In this document: positions 9,128 through 18,605 of the stretch, in pieces | Position numbering within the stretch: the first letter of the stretch is position 1 | How the letters are laid out: each line of letters begins with the position of its first letter | NCBI GenBank assembly: GCA_017465095.1 | Contig: JAFTWX010000003.1 | Coordinates: 1-57,012, forward strand | DNA from: Lachnospiraceae bacterium | Lineage (GTDB): Bacteria; Bacillota; Clostridia; Lachnospirales; Lachnospiraceae | Length of the DNA stretch: 57,012 nucleotides | Reading direction: 5' to 3' | Notes under the pieces: generated by a model | Told to the model about the DNA's origin: nothing | Database searches by the model: none | Seen by the model: only the letters and a program-made list of their open reading frames with translations | Program-made: the position numbers and the translations under genes

Positions 9128-9165
9128 AGCTCTTTCGGATGTATAATCATCTGAAAGGGCTTTTT
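9128..9165 (+). terminator. Rho-independent terminator after the cell wall hydrolase
   Basis: 14-bp stem AGCTCTTTCGGATG (9128-9141) / CATCTGAAAGGGCT (9148-9161) with two G-T pairs, then TTTTT. Confidence 0.85.
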
Positions 9166-9224
9166 ATATGCTTTGGATTCCGAAGGTAGAGGAATCTGTT
9201 TGTAGGTATTTCGGGAGGAATGAG

Positions 9225-12125
9225 ATGATGAAAGGGAAAATCCTGAAAAATTGCATACAGGCTCTGATTTTAGCGGTAGTTTTGCTCCCGATTTTTTTGT
9301 ATGGAAAAAATTACGAGAAAATGCATGCAATGGTGCGGGAGTTTGCGGAAGGTACTTCGGATACGGTCATTGTCAAGGTGGAAAATCCGAGGATAAATTA
9401 TGTGACGGATCCGGTGGGGATAGATGATGCCGTTTTCTTTTCCTGGGAGCCGGGAATCGAGCAGAAAGCTTATGAAATTATAGTAAAGAAGGTGTCCGGC
9501 GGCGAACCGGCGCCGGTTTGGGACAGCGGTGTCGTATATTCTGCCGATACGTTGCAGATACCTTACAGCGGTAAGGCATTGGAAGACGGATGCGAATATA
9601 CGTACATGATCTTTGTTTTTGACGAAGATGGGAACCTCTACCGGTCGGAGAACGCTTTTTTTGAGACGGCATTTGTCAGCGGCCGGGCTTTTTCCGGGGC
9701 GGATATGATTTGCATGGCACCGGAGGAAAGCGTGTATGACGGCGGACAGGCAGTTTATTACAAATCGTTTGTGCCGGAGCAAAAAGATTTGGAAAAAGCA
9801 ACTTTTTACGGAAGTGCACTGGGTGTTTACGATGCGTATATCAACGGACACCGTATCGGCGATGATGAGCTGAAACCGGGCTGGACCGATTACCGGGACC
9901 GTTTGCTGTATAACACCTATGATATTACCTCCTATATAGAAGAAAATAATACAATAGCGTCTATGGTAGGCACCGGATGGTGGTGCGGAAGAAACAGTTT
10001 CGGTGTGTACGGTTACAATCAGCCTGCGTTTGTCTGTCAGATTGTTCTGGAATACACGGACGGCACAAAACAAGTAATCAGCACGGGTGAGGATTGGGCG
10101 TATTGCAAAGATAGCGCAGTCCGGGATGCGGACTTTTTTAACGGTGAAACTTATGACGCAAACAAGCTCACTGCCGAGCAGATATCTGCGGGAGTATCTG
10201 TTCCGGAAGGGGCAAAAAAGACAGTTCATATCAGCGGGGATTTTTCCGGTATATACAAAAGCTTTTACGGATATAACGTGAAACGCTTGGAGGACAGCGA
10301 CTGCAACCCGCAAAAGGCTTACATATACAGCGGAGTATCCGAGGACGGAAGTGATTTTGGCTGTGTCGATATCACGGAGCGTTATGGGCGGAGCAGGGCA
10401 GATGCGACGGACACTGCACTGAGAAAAGAGAATCCCGACGGAAGTGTCCGGGAGACGGAGCTTATGTTTCCGCTTACCGTCAAGAAAGGGGAGACGCTCA
10501 TTGTTGACCTCGGACAAAATATGACGGGAGTTCCCCATCTTGAATATGAGGCTGCGGAAGGGACGACAATGGAAATATTGTGTGCGGAGATGTTGAACGA
10601 CAGCGGTGAAGAGGAGCGGGGAAATGATGGACCGAAGGGAAGTTTGTACCGCGCCAACTACCGGTCTGCGCAGACTAAGGTGACGGTCATTGCAGGCGAT
10701 GCGGACGAACCGGTTTCCTATGAGCCGCGGTTTTATTACAGTGGATTCCGTTACCTGTCGCTTACTGCGGATGCGGATGTGACAATCTATGATTTGAAGG
10801 GCGGGTTTATAGGCAGCAGCGCGCCTGCGACAGGTTATATCGCGGTAGATAATGAAAAGATAGAAAGATTGTATCAAAACACCTTGTGGACACAATACAA
10901 TAACTATACGCTCGTGGCGACGGACTGTCCGCAGCGGGACGAACGCATCGGTTGGATGGGTGATCTTCTTTCCTATGCGGAAACATCCATGTATTCACAG
11001 GATCTTTATAATTTTTACGATAAATGGGTAACGGACGCAGAGGACGCCCAGGAGGAGAGCGGAGCTTACACGGACACAACGCCGGCGGTAGCCGTTACGG
11101 GAAGCGGAAACGGCGGCTGGGCGGAGGCCGGAATTTTAGTTCCTTTGAAGGTGTATGAAAAATACGGAGACCTTGAGATGCTGGAGCGCCATTATCCTTC
11201 CATGGAGGCTTATATGGCTTATCTGGAGTCAATCAGTGTTTATGACCCTGTGCAGCTTCGGATGGGACCGTATACAACCTTCGGAGACTGGCTGGCAACG
11301 CAGTTTACGGATGCGACACTTCTCTCTGCCCTCTGGTATGAGGCAGATGTACAGGCTATGGCGGAAATAGCGCAGTTGCTCGGAAAGAGCAAAGATGTGC
11401 GCAAATATAAAAAGCTGTATAAAAAAATTAACCAATATATTATGGATACATATGGGGAAAGAATAAATCAGGCAACGACGCTTTCGCAGACGGAGATGCT
11501 GTTTCTTCTTTCCTACGCAGATTTGTCCGATGAGATCGAGCAACTTCTGGTTGCGCAGCTGAAACAGAATATTGAAGATAATGAATACCGGGTGATGACC
11601 GGTTTTGCGGGGACACCGCTTCTGCTTTCGGTGCTTACCGAATATGGCATGAGTGAGGTGGCGTATCGTATACTTCTGTGTGAGGAAAATCCTTCCTGGT
11701 TGTACAGTGTGAATCAGGGAGCGACGACCATATGGGAGAGATATGATTCCTATACGCTTGAGAGTGGTTTTGGCGATGAAGGCATGAATTCCTTCAATCA
11801 TTTTAACGAGGGAAGCGTGGCGCAGTGGATGTATGAGAGCATGCTCGGCGTGTCGGTGGATTTGACCCGGGAGCAGCCGATTGTCATTTGTCCGGTGATT
11901 CCTGCAGATGACATTGCAGTTACAAAAGTCAGCGGATGGTACGATTCTGTGTACGGAAGAATTTTGCTCGGCTGGGAAAAGGAAGCGGACGGAATGCTGA
12001 GAGTTTCCCTCACAATACCGGAAAATGCGAAAGCGAAGGTTATGTTACCGATGGAAGGGATGCAGGAAACGGTTATCTCAGGTGGCGAATATGAGTGGAA
12101 AGGAAATTACAAGTTGCTTGAATAA
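9225..12125 (+). CDS. Membrane-anchored alpha-L-rhamnosidase (GH78)
   Basis: A 966-residue glycoside hydrolase releasing alpha-linked rhamnose. An N-terminal hydrophobic segment (about 11-30, IQALILAVVLLPIFLYG) without a clear cleavage site suggests a membrane anchor facing outward. A fibronectin-like region with FFSWEPG precedes the Bac_rhamnosid_N lectin-like domain (KATFYGSALGVYDAYINGHRIGDDEL), a concanavalin-like domain with VDLGQNMTGV, and the (alpha/alpha)6 catalytic domain with the acidic signature TDCPQRDERIGWMGDL and TFGDWLA. The C-terminal beta-sandwich ends the protein (SVYGRILLGWEKEADG). ATG 9225, behind GGGAGGA, is preferred to the in-frame start at 9168, which lies in the preceding terminator. 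Likely role: trimming plant pectin side chains or its own rhamnose-bearing surface glycans; the sequence does not decide. Confidence 0.9.
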   Translation: MMKGKILKNCIQALILAVVLLPIFLYGKNYEKMHAMVREFAEGTSDTVIVKVENPRINYVTDPVGIDDAVFFSWEPGIEQKAYEIIVKKVSGGEPAPVWDSGVVYSADTLQIPYSGKALEDGCEYTYMIFVFDEDGNLYRSENAFFETAFVSGRAFSGADMICMAPEESVYDGGQAVYYKSFVPEQKDLEKATFYGSALGVYDAYINGHRIGDDELKPGWTDYRDRLLYNTYDITSYIEENNTIASMVGTGWWCGRNSFGVYGYNQPAFVCQIVLEYTDGTKQVISTGEDWAYCKDSAVRDADFFNGETYDANKLTAEQISAGVSVPEGAKKTVHISGDFSGIYKSFYGYNVKRLEDSDCNPQKAYIYSGVSEDGSDFGCVDITERYGRSRADATDTALRKENPDGSVRETELMFPLTVKKGETLIVDLGQNMTGVPHLEYEAAEGTTMEILCAEMLNDSGEEERGNDGPKGSLYRANYRSAQTKVTVIAGDADEPVSYEPRFYYSGFRYLSLTADADVTIYDLKGGFIGSSAPATGYIAVDNEKIERLYQNTLWTQYNNYTLVATDCPQRDERIGWMGDLLSYAETSMYSQDLYNFYDKWVTDAEDAQEESGAYTDTTPAVAVTGSGNGGWAEAGILVPLKVYEKYGDLEMLERHYPSMEAYMAYLESISVYDPVQLRMGPYTTFGDWLATQFTDATLLSALWYEADVQAMAEIAQLLGKSKDVRKYKKLYKKINQYIMDTYGERINQATTLSQTEMLFLLSYADLSDEIEQLLVAQLKQNIEDNEYRVMTGFAGTPLLLSVLTEYGMSEVAYRILLCEENPSWLYSVNQGATTIWERYDSYTLESGFGDEGMNSFNHFNEGSVAQWMYESMLGVSVDLTREQPIVICPVIPADDIAVTKVSGWYDSVYGRILLGWEKEADGMLRVSLTIPENAKAKVMLPMEGMQETVISGGEYEWKGNYKLLE

Positions 12126-12146
12126 TCGACAAAGTTATAGTATGAT
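12118..12146 (+). promoter_or_regulatory. Probable sigma-A promoter of the nfeD-SPFH operon
   Basis: TTGAAT (12118-12123), 17-bp spacer, TATGAT (12141-12146). The -35 overlaps the end of the rhamnosidase gene; the start codon is 65 bp downstream of the -10. Confidence 0.6.
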
Positions 12147-12210
12147 TAAAACGTGATATGCATACATAAAATATGTGAAAGAATAGTGCATAGGGGAAAG
12201 GAGCGATGAT

Positions 12211-12669
12211 ATGACAATATCAGCAGGAACATTGTCCCTGATCTGGCTCGCCATCCTGTTTGTCTGCATCGTGATCGAAGTTGCCACCATGGGACTTACG
12301 ACCATATGGTTTGCAGGAGGAGCATTGGTTTCCACGATCCTTGCGATGTGCAAAGCACCGCTTTGGGCACAGGTTACAGCGTTTTTCGCAGTATCGATCA
12401 TATTGCTGATCTTTACCAGACCTGTTGCTGTCCGTTATTTCAATAAGGACAGAGCCAAGACAAACATTGACAGTCTGATCGGAAAGGAAGCTATCGTCAT
12501 CAGCGAAATCGACAACCTTCAGGGAATCGGTCGTGTGCAGGTGGACGGTAAAGAGTGGACAGCGCGTACAGTTGCGCAGGGTGTGCAGATTCCGGTAGGA
12601 AAAGTCGTTATCGTGAACAAAATTGACGGCGTAAAATTATTAGTAGAAGAAAGAAAAGAGGAAGTGTAA
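12211..12669 (+). CDS. NfeD-family membrane protein (short type)
   Basis: A 152-residue membrane protein. Three hydrophobic segments are visible in the first 75 residues (IWLAILFVCIVIEVATMG, TIWFAGGALVSTILAM, TAFFAVSIILLIFTRPV). The C-terminal part, about 80-150, is the NfeD OB-fold with LIGKEAIVISEI and GIGRVQVDGKEWTA. NfeD proteins pair with SPFH proteins in membrane microdomains, and here the SPFH gene begins one base after the stop. ATG 12211 follows AAAGGAG. Biological role in membrane quality control is inferred from the family. Confidence 0.9.
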   Translation: MTISAGTLSLIWLAILFVCIVIEVATMGLTTIWFAGGALVSTILAMCKAPLWAQVTAFFAVSIILLIFTRPVAVRYFNKDRAKTNIDSLIGKEAIVISEIDNLQGIGRVQVDGKEWTARTVAQGVQIPVGKVVIVNKIDGVKLLVEERKEEV

Positions 12670-12670
12670 C

Positions 12671-13597
12671 ATGGGTGGAGTAATTACCGCAATTATTTTA
12701 TTGGTTATCGTTATTTGGATTCTTACAAGTTGTATTAAGATTGTACCGCAGGCGCAGGCTTTCGTTGTAGAGCGTCTCGGTGCCTACCAGGGAACATGGG
12801 GAGTTGGTCTCCATTTCAAGGTTCCGTTTATCGACAAGATCGCTAAGAAGGTTGTATTAAAAGAGCAGGTTGTTGACTTTGCTCCGCAGCCGGTTATCAC
12901 AAAAGATAACGTTACAATGCGTATCGATACCGTTGTATTCTATCAGATCACAGATCCGAAGCTTTACGCATACGGTGTAGAAAATCCGATTATGGCTATT
13001 GAGAACCTGACAGCCACAACACTTCGTAACATCATCGGTGATATGGAACTTGACCAGACACTGACATCCAGAGAAGTGATCAACACAAAGATGAGCACAA
13101 CACTTGATATTGCAACAGACCCATGGGGTATCAAAGTAAATCGTGTTGAGCTTAAGAACATCATTCCGCCGGCAGCGATTCAGGATGCCATGGAAAAACA
13201 GATGAAGGCTGAGCGTGAACGTCGTGAGTCTATCCTTCGTGCAGAGGGTGAAAAGAAATCTACCATCCTTGTTGCAGAAGGTAACAAAGAGTCAGCGATT
13301 CTCGAGGCAGAGGCTGAAAAACAGTCAGCAATTCTTCGTGCAGAAGCACAGAAAGAAAAGATGATCCGTGAGGCAGAAGGTGAGGCTGAGGCTATCCTTA
13401 AAGTGCAGCAGGCTAACGCTGACGGTATCCGCATGCTTCGTGAGGCAGGAGCAGATGAGGCTGTTCTTCAGATGAAGAGCTTAGAGGCTCTTGAAAAAGT
13501 GGCAGCAGGTCAGTCTACAAAGATTATCATTCCTTCCGATCTTCAGGGAATTGCAGGTCTTGCTACTACATTCAAGGAAGTTGCATCAAGCAAATAA
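12671..13597 (+). CDS. SPFH/Band 7 membrane scaffold protein
   Basis: A 308-residue stomatin/prohibitin-type protein (QmcA-like). A single N-terminal membrane segment (about 5-22, ITAIILLVIVIWILTSCI) is followed by the SPFH domain (about 24-190; PQAQAFVVERLGAYQGTW and VVFYQITDPKLYAYGVENP). A long Ala/Glu coiled coil follows, about 190-260, built from repeated (I/L)-R/E-AEGE/A-K units. The end, TKIIIPSDLQGIAGLA, is typical. Such proteins assemble as large oligomers and organise membrane microdomains, usually with a neighbouring NfeD protein or protease. It is translationally close to nfeD and ends before a strong terminator. Confidence 0.93.
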   Translation: MGGVITAIILLVIVIWILTSCIKIVPQAQAFVVERLGAYQGTWGVGLHFKVPFIDKIAKKVVLKEQVVDFAPQPVITKDNVTMRIDTVVFYQITDPKLYAYGVENPIMAIENLTATTLRNIIGDMELDQTLTSREVINTKMSTTLDIATDPWGIKVNRVELKNIIPPAAIQDAMEKQMKAERERRESILRAEGEKKSTILVAEGNKESAILEAEAEKQSAILRAEAQKEKMIREAEGEAEAILKVQQANADGIRMLREAGADEAVLQMKSLEALEKVAAGQSTKIIIPSDLQGIAGLATTFKEVASSK

Positions 13598-13623
13598 TTC
13601 CGGATTACAGAGATGATTTATAC

Positions 13624-13664
13624 GGGGCGATTTCAATGATTTTCATTGAAATTGTCCCTTTTTT
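13624..13664 (+). terminator. Rho-independent terminator after the SPFH gene
   Basis: 15-bp stem starting GGGGCGATTTCAATG (13624-13638) and closing CATTGAAATTGTCCC (13644-13658) with two G-T pairs, then TTTTTT. Confidence 0.9.
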
Positions 13665-13665
13665 C

Positions 13666-13694
13666 TTGCGACGGCGTGGTCTGTGTATTATAAT
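13666..13694 (+). promoter_or_regulatory. Probable sigma-A promoter of argF
   Basis: TTGCGA (13666-13671), 17-bp spacer, TATAAT (13689-13694), directly after the terminator T-run. I looked for an arginine (ARG box) operator nearby and could not make out a convincing one. Confidence 0.7.
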
Positions 13695-13737
13695 GCTAAA
13701 TATCTGATGAAGACAGTATTTGCAGGAAACGGAGGCA

Positions 13738-14739
13738 ATGAGAGATAAAATGGATTTAAAAGGAAGAGATTTTTTAAAGCTGCTTGATTACACAACGGAG
13801 GAGATTACATATCTTGTGGATCTGGCAGCAGATTACAAAAAGAAAAAGAAAGAGGGAGTTCTTCACGATACACTTCGCGGAAAGAATGTAGCTCTTATTT
13901 TTGAAAAAACATCGACACGTACCCGCTGTTCTTTTGAGGTGGCAGCCCACGATCTCGGAATGGGAACCACATATCTGGACCCGAGTAGTTCCCAGATCGG
14001 AAAAAAAGAAAGTATTGCAGATACGGCGCGGGTTTTGGCCGGTCTGTTTGACGGTATCGAATACCGCGGATACGGACAGGAGATTGTGGAGGAGCTTGCG
14101 AAATATTCCAAGGTTCCGGTATGGAACGGCCTGACCAATGAGTTCCATCCGACACAGATGCTCGCCGATCTTTTAACCATCCGCGAACATTTCGGAACCC
14201 TTTCCGGAATCAAGGTGGCTTATATGGGCGATGCCCGTTACAATATGGCAAACTCATGGATGGTGACCTGTGCAAAGATGGGTATGGATTTTGTGGCTTG
14301 CTCACCGAAGTCCTATTTCCCGAATGCAGAGCTCATTGCGACCTGTGAGGAAATCGCAAAGGAGACAGGTGCGACACTCAGCTTCTGCGAAGATGCGCTG
14401 GAGGGAGTAAAAGGAGCCAATGTAATCTATACGGATGTATGGGTATCCATGGGTGAACCGGACGAAGTATGGGAGGAGCGCATCCGCGATCTTACCCCTT
14501 ATCAGGTAAATAAAAATTTGATGGACCATGCGGCGGACGATGCTATTTTCATGCACTGTCTCCCTGCGTTCCATGATTTGAAGACAGAAATCGGTAAAGA
14601 AAAGGGACAGCAGTACAATGTAACAGAACTGGAAGTGACGGACGAAGTGTTTGAATCGGAGCAGTCTGTTGTATTTCAGGAAGCAGAAAACCGTATGCAT
14701 ACGATCAAAGCAGTGATGGCTGCAACGCTCGGTGCCTAG
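13738..14739 (+). CDS. argF: Ornithine carbamoyltransferase
   Basis: A 333-residue enzyme forming citrulline from ornithine and carbamoyl phosphate. The carbamoyl phosphate loop is [12 protein letters not shown] (STRTR), followed by [34 protein letters not shown] lines the active site, and the ornithine signature is MHCLPAFHD, which separates OTCases from aspartate transcarbamoylases. ATG 13738 after ACGGAGG is preferred to the TTG at 13720. No other arginine genes are near, so anabolic (argF) or catabolic use (arcB) cannot be decided by context; I keep argF as the default. birA begins one base after the stop. Confidence 0.93.
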   Translation: MRDKMDLKGRDFLKLLDYTTEEITYLVDLAADYKKKKKEGVLHDTLRGKNVALIFEKTSTRTRCSFEVAAHDLGMGTTYLDPSSSQIGKKESIADTARVLAGLFDGIEYRGYGQEIVEELAKYSKVPVWNGLTNEFHPTQMLADLLTIREHFGTLSGIKVAYMGDARYNMANSWMVTCAKMGMDFVACSPKSYFPNAELIATCEEIAKETGATLSFCEDALEGVKGANVIYTDVWVSMGEPDEVWEERIRDLTPYQVNKNLMDHAADDAIFMHCLPAFHDLKTEIGKEKGQQYNVTELEVTDEVFESEQSVVFQEAENRMHTIKAVMAATLGA

Positions 14740-14740
14740 A

Positions 14741-15568
14741 ATGAATGACAGGACATCTGCAAACTACCCAAAAGATTTCCGGACAAAGTGGGCAGGGCAG
14801 GATTATCGTTACTTTGAGGTAACCGGTTCCACCAACGATGACTGCATCCGCTTTTTGCAGGAAGGTGCGCCCCACGGAACTGTAGTTGTGTCGGGAGCGC
14901 AGACCGCAGGCAAAGGAAGGCGGGGACGTGTATGGGATTCGCCGCCGGGGGAAGCCGTTTACATGTCGGTCGGCCTCAAGCCGGATTTTTCGCCGGAGAA
15001 GGCGTCCATGCTTACGCTTGTCATGGCACTGGCAGTCTGTAGAGCCATTGAGGATGTGGCGGGAGATTTTGCTTTGGCCGGAGAAGGAGAGAAGTTTCAG
15101 ATTAAATGGCCCAATGATATCGTTTGCGGCGGGAAAAAAGTGTGCGGAATCCTGACGGAGATGCGGGTCTGTACAGGAAAGATTGAGCAGGTGGTCATCG
15201 GGGTCGGAATCAATGTCAACTGTCGCAGCTTTGCGGAAGAGATCAGCCGGACTGCCACCTCGCTTTGGCAGGTGACCGGAACAGAGTTTGTGTGCGAGGA
15301 TCTGATCGGCCGGGTGCTGGAGCAGTTTGAACACTATTATGAAAAATTTGCAGAAAAATGCGATATGTCTACCATAATGGGAGAGTATGTCGAAAAACTG
15401 GTAAATGTAGAGAAGGAAGTCAGGGTGCTCGATCCCCGGGGAGAGTACACAGCTGTGGCCCTCGGAATCAATGAGCAGGGCGAGCTTCTCGTGAAGAAAG
15501 AAGATGGCACGGTGGCTTCGGTTTATGCCGGAGAGGTGTCAGTGAGAGGAATATACGGATATGTCTGA
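14741..15568 (+). CDS. birA: Biotin--[acetyl-CoA-carboxylase] ligase, catalytic type without HTH
   Basis: A 275-residue biotin protein ligase that makes biotinyl-AMP and attaches biotin to carboxylases. The catalytic domain opens with EVTGSTNDDC, has the nucleotide/biotin loop AGKGRRGRVW (family GRGRRGR), the KWPNDI motif and GVGINVN. A C-terminal SH3-like domain occupies about 225-275 (GINEQGELLVKKEDG). The N-terminal DNA-binding domain of bifunctional BirA is absent, so it should not act as a repressor. ATG 14741 is close to the argF stop; a GTG at 14732 inside argF is possible. No clear ribosome site, so translation is probably coupled to argF. Heads the row birA - small protein - coaX - dusB. 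Confidence 0.9.
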   Translation: MNDRTSANYPKDFRTKWAGQDYRYFEVTGSTNDDCIRFLQEGAPHGTVVVSGAQTAGKGRRGRVWDSPPGEAVYMSVGLKPDFSPEKASMLTLVMALAVCRAIEDVAGDFALAGEGEKFQIKWPNDIVCGGKKVCGILTEMRVCTGKIEQVVIGVGINVNCRSFAEEISRTATSLWQVTGTEFVCEDLIGRVLEQFEHYYEKFAEKCDMSTIMGEYVEKLVNVEKEVRVLDPRGEYTAVALGINEQGELLVKKEDGTVASVYAGEVSVRGIYGYV

Positions 15569-15917
15569 GGAAATGATAAAAGAGACCATGCCTGACGGAC
15601 GCATGGTGCTGTGCGGCTCCAATGCCTATGAAAAGAAATATTATTTGAATCCGGCCTTTGCCAATTTGCCGGATGCGGTGAAAGAAGAGTTGCGTATTCT
15701 GTGTGTGTTGTTTACGGAAGAGGCCGGTGGTGTGTTTCTCATCACATTTGAGGAGGATGGAAGTGTTTCGCTGGAGACGGAAGCGGCGGAAGAAGACATT
15801 CTTTACGATGAAATTACCGCGGGACTTCTGGTCGGTGAAGTGCGCAGACACAGACAGGATTTGTTTGAACAGCTTCAGATGTTTTATAAAATTTTCGTCC
15901 TTAAGGAGGCATTATGA
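15561..15917 (+). CDS. Conserved small protein between birA and coaX
   Basis: A 118-residue acidic, soluble protein with no signal peptide or membrane segment. Recognisable stretches are [17 protein letters not shown] and [16 protein letters not shown], followed by [14 protein letters not shown]. It may correspond to a Lachnospiraceae-restricted DUF (I think DUF6145), but I cannot verify that. It overlaps birA by 8 bases and coaX by 4 bases, so all three are translated from one message. Function unknown; its constant place beside coaX in related genomes (as I recall) hints at a cofactor link but does not show one. Confidence 0.8.
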   Translation: MSEEMIKETMPDGRMVLCGSNAYEKKYYLNPAFANLPDAVKEELRILCVLFTEEAGGVFLITFEEDGSVSLETEAAEEDILYDEITAGLLVGEVRRHRQDLFEQLQMFYKIFVLKEAL

Positions 15918-16684
15918 TTTTAACGCTGGATGTAGGAAATACTAATATTACTTTCGGAGTGTATGACGGACAGGAGCTTGTGACGACTTTCCGCATTACG
16001 ACAAAGATTGCGAGAACTTCCGATGAATACGGAATTTTGATTCGGGATCTTTTGCATATGAATGACATTGACCGCGCGGATATCGAAGGAAGCATCGTGG
16101 CCAGCGTGGTGCCGAACATTATGCATTCGCTGACGGGAGCTATGGTGCGTTACATCGGTTCCAATCCAATCGTGGTCGGACCGGGAACGAAGACCGGAAT
16201 TCAGGTAAAAACAAAAAATCCGCGTGAAATCGGTGCGGACCGTGTTGTAGATGCGGTGGCAGCGTATGAAAAATACGGCGGACCGATTCTTGTGCTTGAT
16301 TTCGGAACAGCGACGACCTACGATTATGTGTCGGCGGACGGGGCATTGATGGCGGGAGTGACGGCGCCGGGTATCCGTATTTCGGCAGCAGCTCTTTCCG
16401 AGAATGCGGCAAAGCTTCCGAAGATTGAGATTAAAAAACCGGATTCTATTCTTGCGGGCGATACCGTAACAAGCATGCAGGCCGGTATTATGTACGGACA
16501 GATCGGTCAGACAGAATATATCATCCGGCAGATCAAGAAAGAAACCGGATGTCATGATATGAAAGTCGTTGCAACAGGAGGACTTGGCAGAACAATTGCG
16601 CAGGAAACGGATATGATCGATCTTTATGATAAAACTTTGACACTGGACGGACTTCGCATCATCTTTGAAAAAAATCGTTCGTGA
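15914..16684 (+). CDS. coaX: Type III pantothenate kinase
   Basis: A 256-residue kinase of the ASKHA fold that phosphorylates pantothenate in the first step of CoA synthesis. The phosphate 1 motif is [15 protein letters not shown] (Asp6 and Asn9 in DVGNTN), the central [16 protein letters not shown] and the phosphate 2 motif [12 protein letters not shown], followed by [14 protein letters not shown]. Type III kinases need a monovalent cation and resist feedback by CoA. ATG 15914 lies 4 bases inside the previous gene with AAGGAGG ahead. Standard length; no oddities. Confidence 0.95.
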   Translation: MILTLDVGNTNITFGVYDGQELVTTFRITTKIARTSDEYGILIRDLLHMNDIDRADIEGSIVASVVPNIMHSLTGAMVRYIGSNPIVVGPGTKTGIQVKTKNPREIGADRVVDAVAAYEKYGGPILVLDFGTATTYDYVSADGALMAGVTAPGIRISAAALSENAAKLPKIEIKKPDSILAGDTVTSMQAGIMYGQIGQTEYIIRQIKKETGCHDMKVVATGGLGRTIAQETDMIDLYDKTLTLDGLRIIFEKNRS

Positions 16685-16707
16685 CAGGAATTAAAAAAGG
16701 AAACAGT

Positions 16708-17685
16708 ATGAAAACTTTACAGATTGGAAACGTAAGGCTGGACAATCCGGTCATACTGGCTCCGATGGCAGGTGTAACGGACCTGCCATTTCGTTTGCTC
16801 TGCAAGGAGCACGGCGCGGGGCTGTTGTGTATGGAGATGGTTTCGGCCAAGGCGATTTATTTTAATAACAAAAATACAGAGAAGCTGATGGAGATCCATC
16901 CGGAAGAGACGCCGGTTTCCCTTCAGCTTTTCGGTTCAGATCCGGACATCATCAGTGAGATGGCAGCCCGTATTGAGGAAAAACCGTTTTCTATCCTCGA
17001 TATCAACATGGGATGCCCGGTGCCGAAGGTGGTCAATAACGGGGAGGGATCGGCTCTGATGAAAAATCCTGCGCTTGTGCGGGAGATTCTCACAAAGACC
17101 GTGAAGGCAATCAACAAGCCTGTGACGGTCAAAATCCGAAAGGGTTTTGATGATTCCTGCATCAATGCAGTGGAAATTGCAAAGATTGCAGAGGATTGCG
17201 GAGTGGCGGCGGTGGCTGTCCACGGGCGGACAAGAGAGCAGTACTATTCCGGAAAAGCCGATTGGGATATTATTGCGCAGGTTAAGGAAGCGGTGCAGAT
17301 TCCGGTCATCGGAAACGGGGACATCACGGATTGCACTTCTGCGGCGAAGATGCTCCGGGATACCGGATGTGACGGGATTATGATCGGGCGCGGTGCCCAG
17401 GGGAATCCGTTCCTGTTTGAGCAGATTGTGTCCTACCTTGAAACCGGTGAAATTCCCGAGGGGCCGTCGCGTGAACATATGCGTGATACGGTTCTGCGCC
17501 ATATGGATCTGCAACTGAAATACAAAGGTGAATACACGGCGGTAAGGGAGATGCGCAAACATATCGCGTGGTATTCCTCCGGGCTTCCGCATTCGGCGCG
17601 GCTTCGCCAGAAAATCAATGAGATCGAGCAGATGGATGAGATGAGAGAATATGTCATATCTGTCCTTTTTTCTCATACAATATAG
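16708..17685 (+). CDS. dusB: tRNA-dihydrouridine synthase
   Basis: A 325-residue FMN enzyme that reduces uridine to dihydrouridine in tRNA D-loops. The TIM barrel starts with LAPMAGVTDLPFR (FMN contact), has DINMGCPVPKVVNNGEGSAL with the catalytic Cys in MGCP, then KIRKGFDD, AVHGRTREQYYSG and GNGDI; the family GIMIGRGAQGNPFLF closes the phosphate site. A C-terminal helical domain (about 240-325) contacts tRNA. ATG 16708, behind AAAAAGG, gives the normal N-terminus MKTLQIGNV; the GTG at 16681 adds nothing conserved. The next gene overlaps its end. Confidence 0.95.
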   Translation: MKTLQIGNVRLDNPVILAPMAGVTDLPFRLLCKEHGAGLLCMEMVSAKAIYFNNKNTEKLMEIHPEETPVSLQLFGSDPDIISEMAARIEEKPFSILDINMGCPVPKVVNNGEGSALMKNPALVREILTKTVKAINKPVTVKIRKGFDDSCINAVEIAKIAEDCGVAAVAVHGRTREQYYSGKADWDIIAQVKEAVQIPVIGNGDITDCTSAAKMLRDTGCDGIMIGRGAQGNPFLFEQIVSYLETGEIPEGPSREHMRDTVLRHMDLQLKYKGEYTAVREMRKHIAWYSSGLPHSARLRQKINEIEQMDEMREYVISVLFSHTI

Positions 17686-18547
17686 CATGGGCTATGATGA
17701 TACAGAAATAATCAATTATGTGATATTCGGAAAAAGAGAAGAACTGGAACATTTCCCGTGCGGAGAACCGTTCGTCATTTTAAGTGTGGGAGGAGAACGG
17801 GTGAAAATTCGTCCCCTTTATCTGTTTTGGGACCATGTGGATGAACAGCTTTTGCAACTTTTGCGTGATAGAGACTTGGCGCATATGCGAAAAGGCCTTT
17901 TTGCAAAAGTGAAAAATCTTCTTGAGAGCAGGCGAAGAAATATGGTTGTGCATCATGTGCAGAATAAATATAAAGAAGTGTTTCTGAGTAATCCGGAAAC
18001 ACTTTTTCTTTCGGAAAGTGCAAGGGAGCAAATACCGGAACAGCTTTTTGGAAAGATGCCGGGCGGTGCTGAAAGGTTGCACCGGATGTTTGCCCGGGAG
18101 GAGGCGCTTTCCCTGTGCCAAAGCTGCCCGGGGGAACTTGCTTTCTTTTTTGTTCTTCCCGAGGAATTTTCGGTGGAGGATTTGCGACAATGGCTCCTCG
18201 ATGTGGAAGGGGCAGCGGATGTGCGCATGTCCGATTTGTTTTTGTTTGGAAGCGAAAGACAAAAGGAGCAGGGAGAGGAAGTGCTGGAAGAGTTTTACGA
18301 GCGCACCGGTCTTGCGGGAAGCTTTTATGGCAGAGAGGATTGTAAAAAAATGTTGTCAATAGTTAGCGGTAGCTCACTTTTTGTCGATTGTTTCGGACTG
18401 CCGGTTACGGAAATCGGAAGACCGACATTTTATATCGACGGAAGCGGCGTGCGGACAGCGAGAGAAATCCGCAGGCTGGGAGGTGTCTGTAAGGGGTGCA
18501 AAAGCTTGCGAAATCACCTTGACAGAGCCTTTTTGTGTGCGCTATAA
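17651..18547 (+). CDS. Conserved hypothetical protein between dusB and greA
   Basis: A 298-residue soluble protein I do not recognise. It begins with [21 protein letters not shown] and has a basic region near 75-105 ([16 protein letters not shown]). The C-terminal region near 245-275 ends in small-residue turns ([21 protein letters not shown] shortened here to its core PVTEIG) and two cysteines in GVCKGC. No signal peptide or membrane helix. Start is uncertain: ATG 17651 overlaps dusB by 35 bases, while ATG 17687 would start just after it; neither has a strong ribosome site, so coupling to dusB is likely. The greA promoter overlaps its last codons. Conserved place in this row suggests a real gene; function unknown. 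Confidence 0.7.
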   Translation: MSYLSFFLIQYSMGYDDTEIINYVIFGKREELEHFPCGEPFVILSVGGERVKIRPLYLFWDHVDEQLLQLLRDRDLAHMRKGLFAKVKNLLESRRRNMVVHHVQNKYKEVFLSNPETLFLSESAREQIPEQLFGKMPGGAERLHRMFAREEALSLCQSCPGELAFFFVLPEEFSVEDLRQWLLDVEGAADVRMSDLFLFGSERQKEQGEEVLEEFYERTGLAGSFYGREDCKKMLSIVSGSSLFVDCFGLPVTEIGRPTFYIDGSGVRTAREIRRLGGVCKGCKSLRNHLDRAFLCAL

Positions 18548-18548
18548 T
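18519..18548 (+). promoter_or_regulatory. Strong sigma-A promoter of greA-lysS
   Basis: TTGACA (18519-18524), 18-bp spacer, TATAAT (18543-18548): both hexamers are consensus. It overlaps the end of the upstream gene. Confidence 0.85.
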
Positions 18549-18605
18549 GTCTTAGTTGATTGGGCGGAAAGCCACATTGCATCAAATAAAGAAAGGATGA
18601 CTATC

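Noticed and set aside
9270..10895. 541-codon open frame on the minus strand inside the rhamnosidase gene
   Set aside because: It is the antisense shadow of a strongly supported GH78 gene, has a composition rich in Arg/His/Cys and no recognisable domain.
18381..18605. Extended N-terminus of GreA from 18381
   Set aside because: This frame runs through the consensus greA promoter at 18519-18548 and does not match any GreA.
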